Shown here one piece after another: positions 9,137 through 18,343 of a stretch of 23,311 bases of DNA. Each line of letters begins with the position of its first letter. Position 1 is the first letter of the stretch. Source of the DNA: Euprymna scolopes (Eukaryota > Mollusca > Cephalopoda > Sepiida > Sepiolidae); contig CM044493.1 of NCBI GenBank assembly GCA_024364805.1, positions 39,094,396 to 39,117,706 on the forward strand. The letters run 5' to 3'. Below the pieces are notes generated by a model. It saw nothing but the letters and a program-made list of their open reading frames with translations. It ran no database searches and was not told where the DNA came from. Both the position numbers and the translations under genes were made by a program.

Positions 9137-10368
9137 AGAAAGAGAACTTTTGTCCGCTTGATAAATTACCTATTCTAATGATGTTTTTTTTTTGGAGGGG
9201 GGGGTTAACTATTGTCTGTTTTATTATTGCATAGGCATAACTTTTTTATATATATATATTATTATTTTAAACTATTTACTAGTGTTTTGTTTGTTGTGGT
9301 GGAATGTTGAGTGTGAATCGGTTGGCAAATTTGATTTCTTTCTTTGCCCTCAAAAAATATTGTATCCCGAAAATTTTTACTTTTCTTCTTTCTTCATTTG
9401 TACTCTTCTTTCAAACACTTCATACTTTTATCTCGTTGATTAGGTGAATGTTTTCAAGGTTTCTTTCTTTTTAGATCAAATTATCTATATTGTCAAGAAA
9501 TATTTGTTAGCCAAGAATGAAGAATTCCATTTCTTTCTTTTTTGGTTGATTCTGGCACTTTTCATGTATCAATGATTTTCGCGACTTTAGAATGTATCTC
9601 CGCATTTTAAATCAGCTATTCTATTCTTACGCACATTTCTTTATTAGCACAAACACTTTAATACCTAATTACAAAGAACAATTAATTAATTATGCTTAAA
9701 ACAAGTTTTTTTTTATACAATTTGAATATCCCTTTTAAGAAATGGTATTTAAAAAAAATTAATCAAAAAAAAAAAATAGTTCTTTGCAAAATTTCGTTGC
9801 ATTCATCATTTTCTTTTTCATTTTAGACATTTTTATATTTTTTCTTTCATCATTTATCGAAATTAATTTTTATTGTAATCATCTTTTTTTTCTTATTGCC
9901 AGTTAATCCAACAAAATCTGAACAAATTAAATATTTTCCAAAAATTTGATAAGCATAGAAATTAAGATGTATTTTTTACTTCTTCCACTCGACATCTGAA
10001 ATGATAAATTATGAATATTTAAAGATAAAAAATGGCTGTGGAATCATTATATTAGTTTTATCTTGCTTTAAAATTCCAATTGATCTCCGTTTACCCAGCT
10101 TAATTGTGGAAGAAAACTTTGATTTCGATAACGATAAAAATATAAAATTTGTAAATTATCATTCTTGTTTAATTTAATAGTTTGTTTGAATTTAAATATA
10201 GAACGAGCATCCTACCTTGCTTGTATGCTGGGGCGGGGGGCTAATTCATAGTGACTGTCAGTTTTATGTTATTTGCAAATTTTAAACAGTGTACAACGAT
10301 TCTCTATCTGCACAGGCTTTTATCTTTTTGTTGTTACTTGGCTATCGTTCAACATAGTCCAACAACCC

Positions 10369-10443
10369 TAGATTGGAAATTGAGTGGCAAAATACTCTCG
10401 ATCCCTGTATCAAATAAAAGGAACCAAATTCCTCTAATCGCTG
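10369..10443 (+). repeat. Left copy of ~75-bp inverted repeat flanking the gap
   Basis: This segment matches the reverse complement of 11400-11474. The shared core ATAAAAGGAACCAAATTCC is exact, and the surrounding 57 bases differ at about five positions, mostly transitions. Similarity fades at both edges. It could be a terminal inverted repeat of an element spanning the gap, or one of two independent insertions of an unknown interspersed repeat. Confidence 0.85.
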
Positions 10444-10446
10444 ATT

Positions 10447-10523
10447 AAAATTGAATCACGTGATTATTGAAAATTGAATCACGTGATTATTTATAAATGA
10501 TTTAAATTAAAATTAAACACGTG
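10447..10523. promoter_or_regulatory. Tandem 23-bp repeat with three CACGTG palindromes
   Basis: Two head-to-tail 23-bp units (10447-10469 and 10470-10492) differ only at the last base. Each contains AATCACGTGATT, a perfect 12-bp palindrome centred on the E-box CACGTG (10457-10462 and 10480-10485). A third CACGTG lies at 10518-10523 within ACACGTGT. CACGTG is the canonical bHLH (MYC/MAX, USF, CLOCK-type) site. The 23-bp spacing places the first two sites about two helical turns apart. Regulatory function is inferred; no promoter or gene is visible beside it. Confidence 0.45.
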
Positions 10524-10838
10524 TATTCTTTTTTTTTTTTTTCAATTTTTTAAAACTTTTCAATTTTTAAAAATTTTTCTTATAATGGATTATGCCAGCA
10601 AAAAGACGATTGTAGATCATGTATTTACCTTTGATGACGAAATTATTATGAAAAAAACTTTGCTGATCTTATTAACCTGTCGATACACATGTATACCATG
10701 GAAGGTTTATGGTTCCATCGTAAAAAAATAATAAATAAATAAAATGAGAAAAGTTGGAAACAAACTTTTAGAATGCATGTAATGGAATTCATGTAGCGAA
10801 GGGAAAAGGGAGAGCCGTTCCATATAAGTTATCAAATT

Positions 10839-11156
10839 NNNNNNNNNNNNNNNNNNNNNNNNNNNNNNNNNNNNNNNNNNNNNNNNNNNNNNNNNNNNNN
10901 NNNNNNNNNNNNNNNNNNNNNNNNNNNNNNNNNNNNNNNNNNNNNNNNNNNNNNNNNNNNNNNNNNNNNNNNNNNNNNNNNNNNNNNNNNNNNNNNNNNN
11001 NNNNNNNNNNNNNNNNNNNNNNNNNNNNNNNNNNNNNNNNNNNNNNNNNNNNNNNNNNNNNNNNNNNNNNNNNNNNNNNNNNNNNNNNNNNNNNNNNNNN
11101 NNNNNNNNNNNNNNNNNNNNNNNNNNNNNNNNNNNNNNNNNNNNNNNNNNNNNNNN
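10839..11156. other. Assembly gap (N run)
   Basis: A run of 318 undetermined bases. Apparent minus-strand open frames crossing it are artefacts of N. The true length and content are unknown. Confidence 1.
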
Positions 11157-11399
11157 AAAAAGTCTTTCCCCATTTATAATCAACCGTGAACAATATTTGT
11201 TTAAAAAAAAATGTTTATATTGTTTTTAAAAAAAATGTTTAATTCTGTATATATTGCTTAAAATGAATAAAAAGTGTTTATTATTTTTTAAAAAGTTATG
11301 TTTATATTATTTATTTTTGAAAAAGAAGTTCTGCTTATTTAAAACTGTTAACTTCTGAAATACCGATATTGTTTATATATTGTTTGCATAGTAACATAA

Positions 11400-11474
11400 C
11401 GGTGATTAGGGGAATTTGGTTCCTTTTATGTGATATAGGGATTGAGAGTATTCTGCAATCAAATCTTCAATCTT
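11400..11474 (-). repeat. Right copy of ~75-bp inverted repeat flanking the gap
   Basis: This is the partner of 10369-10443 in opposite orientation. The outer edges of the pair span about 1.1 kb including the N run. I see no clear similarity between the two copies beyond this block on the inner side, where both flanks are AT-rich and low-complexity. Confidence 0.85.
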
Positions 11475-12997
11475 GCCCAACCTTAGGCCTCCTAGCAACA
11501 CATTTTCTGATTTACCTTAACTTGTTGTTGTTTGTTTTGCTAATCTGCGTAAATCTTGTTGCCGATGATCATAATATCGCCATTTTATTTTTGTTTGATT
11601 GTTTAAAAAATATTGTCAACTCTGCTAACCACTTTCACTTGGAAATAGTTTGATTTAAACACATCCTGATTAAAAATTTCATCTTGCACTGCATTCAGGC
11701 ATGCAGGGGAAAGATGTCATTATAAGAGTAAAAGATTATAGTTATATAAATTAGGATTAACTACTTTACTATAAGAATGAGAGGTGATTTAATTGAAACT
11801 TTAAAAATAATTGCTGTCATTTCTAATTTATAATGGAAACCTTTTACAAATATATTTTTCTTCAATTTAGAAAGTTTCTTTTTTTGCTAATAGGTTAATA
11901 GAGTTTTTGAACTATAGCCCATGACATTTTAAGATGTAATTAAATGAATTGAGAAATAATGATAAAAACTAAATTAAGAGTTTATTTTTATGGACGATCA
12001 GATGTAATATTTCACAGAATTTGATATGTTCATTTATTAATAGTATAAATGGTTGGATGAACGTTTTGTTTTAGGGCATATCAACCTTTTCAGTCATTTA
12101 ATACCGAATCAAATAATTTCGGTGAAATTTTCTGTTTCAAGTTTTGAATTCATGATGTACACCTTACCAGTTTACTGATACCAGTTTATGTTTGTGCGAG
12201 TGCGCCTTGATATCAATTAATATTCAAATCTTTAAAATTTCCTACTTTTGGGAAGAACATTTTTTTTATTTTTACTTTTAAGAATTGGACTAAGAAAATA
12301 GTCAAAAAACCTTTGGTGACCATATTTATTGCTATCGTTTTGATTATAAAATGCATGTGTAGGTGGTGGTGGTAAAAGTTTCTCCTTTTGCCAACCTCGC
12401 CACCATTCCTGTCGACTTTACAAGGGATATCCGCAGGTTTTTGGTTGCCACTTCTTGAAAAAAACAAAACAAAAAAAAAAACTTTAAAGTGGTAAGTGAT
12501 TAGCTTCTTCTCCTCCTTCGTCTCGGATACAGCAGACAAACAACTCTGATGAATCATCACGCTGCCGCAACAACAATACGGCTCAATCACTATCGAATCG
12601 CTTTCGTTTTTCTTTTCTGCCAATGGAAAGGTGCAATTTATTATTTCTTTTTATCTACCTATTAAGCTTCTTGGAACAAAGCGATGAGAATACTCTATCC
12701 AAAAATTAACACTCTTTTTCGTGTAAAGTAAAAGCAGAACGAAACACCTCGGATGAGTACATTATGATTTACATGCTTTGAATGGCTGCCATTTTCACGT
12801 TTCGGCCGCTATATTTTCCCAGATGTCTTTTTGTTGTTGTCAATAAGCTTCTGGGAATTTCAAGTGAAATATTTTATTTTGTTTTAATTTCATAGAAGGT
12901 TAACAACTCTGACAAAAGTCTGCAAAGTACAAACGTCAAAACGAATATATTCTGTTATACGAAAGCTGAATTAATCAATTTTTACTTCCTTAAGGCT

Positions 12998-13002
<5 letters not shown>
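11475..13002. other. AT-rich DNA with one GC-elevated open frame
   Basis: Most of this stretch is featureless. The minus-strand frame 12213-12623 is open for 136 codons and its first half (12400-12623) is GC-elevated, reading SDSIVIEPYCCCGSVMIHQS. It starts at TTG rather than ATG and contains a phenylalanine run from a poly-T stretch. Its last third is low-complexity. A GTAAGTG sequence on the plus strand at about 12492 resembles a splice donor but has no matching coding frame. I cannot support a gene. Confidence 0.35.

Positions 13003-13033
<31 letters not shown>
13003..13033. repeat. (AT)n microsatellite
   Basis: About 15 uninterrupted TA units, seen directly. Confidence 0.96.
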
Positions 13034-13036
<3 letters not shown>

Positions 13037-13516
13037 AATCACGCAAAATAACTGCCAAAGTATTCCTCGGTTTGGGGATTGAGTTATGTTTGGAAACCCC
13101 ATTTTAATTGTACTAATCTGAAGTTTGAAATTTACTGACTACGTTACTCATTTCTTACTAATTTTCTATCACTTTCACCCTCTCTAAATTTATGTTGTTA
13201 AACACCTACTTCCTTGTTCTATGCATCATCTATTACTCTCGTTTCTGTCAACCTCTGCCTGTCTGTTTCTTTGCTTATTAGTAATCTAAAGTAATAAAGA
13301 AAGCAAAGAATAAAACGATTGAAATAGTTTATTATTAATAAATAGAATATTACCACAGGAAATAATACTATTTAACCCACACTTAGAGATAATATGGCGA
13401 GTAGAAAGAGACTAATTTTGAATTTTGTCTCTGTGCATATATATAATTGGCTTTGCAAAGTTTCTTTTTTCTGATTCAAACATTTTAACCCCAGCTCAAT
13501 GGGTTACATTTTTCTA

Positions 13517-13549
<33 letters not shown>

Positions 13550-14359
13550 GTGAAATCCTTTTAAATATTGTCAAATAAGCCCTGTGATGATGATCCAGTA
13601 AACTATCTTCGAGAAAAGATCCAGGAGAGGATACAGGTTTTCCTTTTCTCATTAATAAAAACACTGAAATGATTCCAGTCAAAGAGTTTTATTAAAACAT
13701 TTTTGTTTTTTCATCCTGCCTCCACCCATTTGTTTTTGACATTTTTGCATTTCTTGCTTTCGATTTTGATTTTTTTTATTTCGCTGTCTTTCATTCTCGT
13801 CCAATTTCCATTCTTTGTTCAATCTTACTTATTCGTGTGTCATTTATTACATTATTCCCTATTTGTGTAGTCTCCCCCCCCCTTTTTTTTTTTACTCTTT
13901 TATGCATACATGCTCAGACTATTTACTTTTATATTTTACATGTTTTTCTTTGATCCCATTCATGTTTTCTTTTTCTCTTTTGCCACTGGTCCATTTCTTG
14001 CTACTTGCGATGTCTCTTTCTTGTTAACATTTCTCGTTATTACTTCCTTATCAGTTTCTGACTTCCAACGGCACTAGCCCCCCCCCTCCCTCCCTCGTCC
14101 ACCCTGCTCTCATAACCAAATCTTTCATATTACTTTCATTTTATTGACATACGTTTTGATACCATTTACTTGTATCACGTCCCCCCCCACAGTACATTTT
14201 TACTTTGTTTTCTTTTGTAAACATTATCACTAAAAATGAACGCATCCCTATGAGCTTGTCATTGGATGTACTTTTCCATCTCGCTTGTCATTATAATGTC
14301 ATAAGACTCTTGTATGTTCAACTGATTCTGCATTGTAGTTTTACGTTTGCTTGTTGTCG
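13034..14359. other. AT-rich to pyrimidine-rich DNA, no gene seen
   Basis: From about 13690 to 14200 the plus strand is dominated by T and C, with C tracts at about 13873, 14079 and 14181. Open frames here (13815-14027 plus and the opening of 14205-14591) are low-complexity Phe/Leu/Ser strings produced by this bias. A (GT)n(GA)n locus is listed separately. Confidence 0.5.
13517..13549. repeat. (GT)n(GA)n compound microsatellite
   Basis: About 11 GT units run directly into five GA units, seen directly. Confidence 0.96.
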
Positions 14360-14990
14360 TTTTGTTTTGTTTTTGTTTTTTACTCCTATTCACTTCAAAC
14401 AAGGTACAGTGCTACTTGGATTTAAGGGGCTACCATCTGGGGCACTATCCACAGGGATACTATGTAGGGAGTTGAGCAGCAAGATTTCTGCTCACATTAC
14501 ACTTGAACTTCTGCATGTCAGTACAGTCAGGGCAGCAGATGATTGGGAGGGAATTCTAGAGTCTAGTAGCTCAAGGGAAAAAAACTATTAGAGTAGAAGG
14601 ATCTCTACAGTGAAGGTGTGGGATTTTGCTGCTTGTTGGGTTAGTCAAGATATTTACGTCAAGAGAGCACAAATGCTATGAATCCATTAGAGTAAATTCC
14701 ATTAGAATACTTGTAAAACAGGTACAGGAATGCAACATTGCAGCGATGGGACAGAGGTTGAAGATTGGTTGATAGTGTGGGACTTATTATGTTAGAGACT
14801 CTTTTTTGGACCCTGTTTAAGATTGAGCGACTATTTATAAATGCACCGACTAGTGGTAGATTTACCAGCCCCAGATGTGGCAACAATAATCCATGTGTGG
14901 GCGAATTGTGGCTTTGTAGAGATATAAGATACTCTCAGATGCGAGTGATTTTTTTTTCAGCACAGTAAAGAGAGTTTATCATCTACTCTC
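14360..14990 (-). mobile_element. Non-LTR retrotransposon 3' end, family B copy 1
   Basis: On the minus strand from about 14970 a frame reads ILYLYKATIRPHMDYCCHIW, the segment after the reverse transcriptase core (compare LYKSQVRPRMEYCCHIWAG in family A). It continues in another frame with ILNRVQKRVSNIISPTLS and LQPLSHRCNVAFLYLFYKYS. Past further stops, the block around CTDMQKFKCNV matches the family B sister at 14991-15445. The element ends GTACCTTGTTTGAAGTGAA followed by an A-rich tail, seen as the T/G-rich stretch at about 14360-14382. It is 5' truncated. Its upstream edge abuts the A tail of copy 2, so the two lie head to tail. Confidence 0.85.
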
Positions 14991-15445
14991 TTTTTTTTTT
15001 TTTTTTTAAATCCAATTTTCACCCTAAACAAGGTACAGTGCCACTTTGCAGTAGGGGGCTACTATCGGGGACATAAGTTGCAGGGATATTATGAAGGGAG
15101 ATGAGTAGCAAGATGTTTGTTCACATTACACTTGAACTTCTGCATGTCAGTACAGTTGGGAAAGCAGAATCCCGGAAGGGAGTTCAAAGTCTAGCCGTTG
15201 TTGGGGAAGAAACCTTTGGAATAGAAGGCTGTTTTACACCTAGGGATCTCTGTGAAGGGGTGGGATTTAGCTGCTTATAGGGTTTATTCACGTCGAGGAG
15301 GTACAAGTGCTTGTAGTTCATCAGAGCATTCAACATTAAAGTACTTGTAGAACAGGCAGAGGGATGCAACATTTCGTCGATGGGACATAGGCTGAAGCCT
15401 AGATGACAGTTTAGGACCTGATCTCTTTCTCTTGATGCCTGTGTG
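14991..15445 (-). mobile_element. Non-LTR retrotransposon 3' end, family B copy 2
   Basis: The minus strand gives LSSRLQPMSHRRNVASLCLF, then YKYFNVECSDELQALVPPRR. After a frame break come traces of the FYSKGFFP and LNSLPGFCFPNCTDMQKFKC block and the end VNKHLATHLPS. The 3' end GTACCTTGTTTAGGGTGAA matches copy 1, followed by a pure A tail seen as 17 T's at 14991-15007. The 5' truncation point is near 15445, where similarity stops. The long uninterrupted tail suggests a younger insertion than copy 1. Confidence 0.88.
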
Positions 15446-15551
15446 CACTCATGTGGAAGTAACTATTAACCTCTAGTTATGATCAGTGTTCAATTTTCTA
15501 ATATCTGAAATACATGAATGATGTGTTCGTTTAATATTCTGAAATATGAAA
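15446..15551. other. Short spacer, nothing recognised
   Basis: AT-rich DNA between the LINE end and the mariner fragment. Part of it may belong to the mariner copy but is too worn to tell. Confidence 0.5.
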
Positions 15552-15795
15552 AGTTTGTGTGAAAACAATTGAACCGTTCACAAGTTCTTCCTCATCCAAA
15601 CATTGTTATAGCTGACTATCACCTATTCTGATCAATGCAGTATTTTATGAAGGATAAACAATTTGAGTTTTTTGATCAGGTTGAAGAAGCCCGTCACAAA
15701 TCTTTTCAATTCAAAGCTGGAGGATTGTTTCTGTGACTAAATCTAAAAGCTTGGCGGAAGATTGTGAACAATGATGATCTTTATTTGAAAGAAAC
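15552..15795 (+). mobile_element. Mariner (DD34D-like) transposase C-terminal fragment
   Basis: One plus-strand frame reads VLPHPNIVIADYHLF, stop, SMQYFMKDKQFEFFDQVEEA, then FKAGGLFL, stop, and AWRKIVNNDDLYL. This matches the canonical mariner C-terminus (LPHPPYSPDLAPSDYHLF, then the FDQVE segment, then the W-KIV-NDG-Y end). It is a different lineage from the copies at 801 and 6879. Two in-frame stops are visible. The catalytic aspartate of SPD aligns with asparagine (AAC), and the proline-tyrosine-serine region before it is shortened. The 5' two-thirds and both terminal repeats are not recognisable. It is a worn, inactive fragment. The open frame at 15764-15964 is its tail plus downstream DNA, not a separate gene. 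Confidence 0.85.
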
Positions 15796-15799
15796 TTTG

Positions 15800-16279
15800 T
15801 TGTTTTTGGATAAATTCTTTCATCCTAAAGTCATTATTTTAACACAATGCATAAACTTTTCCCATAACCTAATATTAATGAAAACAAATTATCCAAGTGA
15901 GGACTATGAAATCTTAATCTATTTCCAAGTAATCTTTCCTATCTTGTTACTAGATATGATCTAATATGACTAGCAGTGGTAAGTCAGCAATTTAGAGTTT
16001 TGAAGAGTGTGTAGCCACAGTTGAGTTGTCATTACTCCCAGGTACACCCTGACCTGAATAGATAGTGCTATTTATGAATTAAATTTTTTCTTGAGTATGA
16101 CATGAAATTTTATATGGTGATGAAGTTCCAGTTGGGGAATGAGAATTCACTTGTTAATTGCCATCAATCATATGTCTACTGTGACCTAGAGTGGTGGTAG
16201 TACTTGTGTGGGTTGCATCTATGGGTAAATAGAATCTAGTTTACAAATTTACTTAAAAATGTATGATGGCAAAACAAGT
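15800..16279. other. AT-rich DNA, no gene seen
   Basis: This may contain the untranslated 3' portion of the mariner fragment, but no terminal inverted repeat is recognised. Nothing else is supported. Confidence 0.45.
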
Positions 16280-16888
16280 TAATTTAGAAACTATTCATAT
16301 GCAATTCTCTATCTATATAAAAGCCAAGTACGTCCAAGGATGGAATACTGTTGCCATATCTGGGCAGGAGCTGCTAAAAACAGCCTATCCTGCCTTGACA
16401 GAGTACAAAATAGACTTCGTGGCTTAGTGGGGGATGCCCTTTTCTCTACCCTGCAACCTCTCTCCCACAGAAGAGACGTTGCGAGCCTATCCTTGTTTTA
16501 TCGTTATTTCCATAGCAGGTGCTCGTTTGAACTCCAATCTCTGGTTCCCCCTCGCCAATCTTTCACGAAAAACACCCGTCTAGCTGAATCCACTGTGAAA
16601 AATTTCCCCCACTCTATATCTGTGCCTAAATAAAATGTGGATTCCATGAACAAAGCTTCTTTTTTAGAACTGCACGCCTGTGGAACTCTGTTCCGTCTGC
16701 CTGCTTCCCTCCGGACTACAACTTGGATGTCTTCAAGTCCAATGTTAACAAATTCCTAATGAACCGTCCCCTTAATTAAACACTTCATCAAATCTCCACA
16801 CTAACGTAATGTACTTGCAATAACCCTTATCCCTGAGTGGCTTCCGGGCCTTGATAAGTGGTGATCACTGTGTAAAAAAAAAAAAAAA
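16280..16888 (+). mobile_element. Non-LTR retrotransposon 3' end, family A copy 2
   Basis: From about 16295 the plus strand reads AILYLYKSQVRPRMEYCCHI, then WAGAAKNSLSCLDRVQNRLR, FSTLQPLSHRRDVASLSLFY and LQSLVPPRQSFTKNTRLAES up to a stop at 16631-16633. After one frame shift the C-terminal block continues as FFFRTARLWNSVPSACFPPD, DVFKSNVNKFLMNRPLN and a TAA at 16777-16779. The FPRTARLWNSLP-type block and the preceding SHRRDVASLSLFYRY block are the standard end of CR1/jockey-group LINE ORF2 proteins. The 3' untranslated region ends in a 15-A tail (16874-16888). The reverse transcriptase core and endonuclease are missing through 5' truncation. It is better preserved than its relative at 8232-8805. 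Confidence 0.92.
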
Positions 16889-17699
16889 TGCAAAACATTC
16901 ATGATCTTCGGCATAAAATAAACAAAAGTATTGACATGCTTGTAATATCCAACAACCAAACCAAACATAAATTTCTAATCTTGAATAAATATGTGAAAAT
17001 ATTAGGACTTTAATCATGAAAATGTGTTACTAAAATGATTGGTTTCAGTCTCAAATATAAACCTAAAAAGTGTAGTTATGCCATAACCGTTGAATCCTTT
17101 CACACTTCTGACAGTCTCCTTTTTTTTTTTTAAGTCAATCGACATGGTGTAATAATTGTACATTGTTGAATTTTCATTTAATCTCGTTCATTATCTGAAA
17201 TCGAACCATTTCTAGACAATCTATAGGATCCATCTTAAAAAATTAATTTCCTGTTTATTTATTTTAAAGCATTCTGCATTTTGAGCACATTTGCAGAACA
17301 TGGATCATTATCAATCACTTTTTAGACAAAATGTTACTTGGCCTTCATTCATTCTAATTTCTGGAAAATCGAAAAAAAGTTTCCATCGCTGACATATGCC
17401 CAGCTTCTTGCAAAACATGATGCATGTTCACTGTTTATAAGATTGGAACACACAGTACATAAGTTTCAGCCATTATCATCATCATCATCTGATTGGAGAC
17501 TGCATAATATGAGAGTATCTGTTTTCACCTGTGCATAATCGTTTTCCTTTTGATGGTCATCGAATGAACTTTTCACAATTGATTCTTGAAGAGCTAGTAA
17601 ATATAATCTATGCTTTTTAAGTTGAGCGCTGTAATCATGGATTGCTCTCAACAGAGTTCAAAGTAATTAATATTTAAATGAATTTAAACAAATGTTATT
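16889..17699. other. AT-rich DNA, no gene seen
   Basis: The open frames at 17338-17538 plus and 17466-17651 minus overlap each other, start at non-ATG codons or lack motifs, and cross an ATC trinucleotide run near 17475. Nothing else is recognised. Confidence 0.5.
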
Positions 17700-17890
17700 T
17701 CTGTCAGTATTGCAGAGTCAAAAGGTATAAAGTCTGACTCCTAAGATTCTAAAAATGTAAAACTCCAATTCTTTGAATTTTAACATATTCAACTCTGAAT
17801 CCAATATTCGAATTGTCTGTTGATTTGTCAGAGATTAAAAATTTGACTCGTAGCATTCATAAATTTCAACTCAAACTATTTCCAAAACCT
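17700..17890. repeat. Worn GACTCC-type interspersed repeat
   Basis: GAGTC, GACTCC, AACTCC and AACTCTGAATCC motifs recur every 20-40 bases, separated by A/T-rich spacers such as TTTGAATTTTAACATATTC. This spacing recalls invertebrate repeats built from GACTCCGACTCC clusters. Mutation has removed most of the CG dinucleotides. The assignment is from memory of the pattern. Confidence 0.35.
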
Positions 17891-18305
17891 CTGATTTTGC
17901 AACCTTGATTTCCATGTTTATTTGCATCAGACTTTTTTTTCTAACATTTCCATTAGATGGAAGTTTATTTATAATAAAATTCCCAGATAGGTGATCGTCT
18001 GTCTGGAGTAGTTTTCTTTAATTAATCATAAAATTTCAACAAGGTTTTATATGAAATATCTTACTTATTGTTGCTTGTATAGTAACATTTTAAATGACAG
18101 TCATTTGATCAAGTTGACCCATTATCAAGTGTGCATCGAACATTATCTTACCTGGTTCCTCTATTTATAGAGATTATTTTGATTCCTTCTTTTCTCTTAT
18201 AATACCCTCCCCCCTCTCGGTTTCTTTTTAGTTAACTTCTCTATCAGTTGAAAAGATTTCTCAATTACTTTTTATCATTCATCATTTCTCTCTCCTTCTT
18301 CTTCT
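17891..18305. other. AT-rich DNA, no gene seen
   Basis: No coding or repeat signal beyond a short C tract at about 18207 and the onset of a pyrimidine-rich strand. Confidence 0.5.
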
Positions 18306-18343
18306 TAATAATAATAATGATGATGACGACGACGACGACGACG
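18306..18343. repeat. (AAT)n(GAT)n(GAC)n trinucleotide array
   Basis: AAT units grade into GAT and then into about six GAC units, seen directly. The transition suggests stepwise point change followed by slippage. It lies within a long pyrimidine-rich stretch that also carries TC runs at about 18420-18440. Confidence 0.93.

Larger units (their letters stand above)
8806..10368. other. AT-rich DNA, no supported gene
   Basis: The open frame at 9192-9443 is T-rich and low-complexity with no motif, so it is not called. Two CCAAT palindromes (9063-9089 and 9127-9136) are listed separately. The stretch 9440-9900 is pyrimidine-rich on this strand. Nothing else is recognised. Confidence 0.5.

Noticed and set aside
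10707-11193. Minus-strand open frames of up to 158 codons across the gap
   Set aside because: They consist mainly of undetermined residues; the openness is produced by N bases.
12213-12623. 136-codon minus-strand frame as a gene
   Set aside because: It starts at TTG, includes a poly-T-derived phenylalanine run, and its last third is low-complexity. It is kept only as a weak finding.
14765-14968. 67-codon plus-strand frame
   Set aside because: Antisense shadow of the family B LINE copy.
15184-15372. 62-codon minus-strand frame as an independent small gene
   Set aside because: Part of the family B copy 2 LINE tail read across frames.
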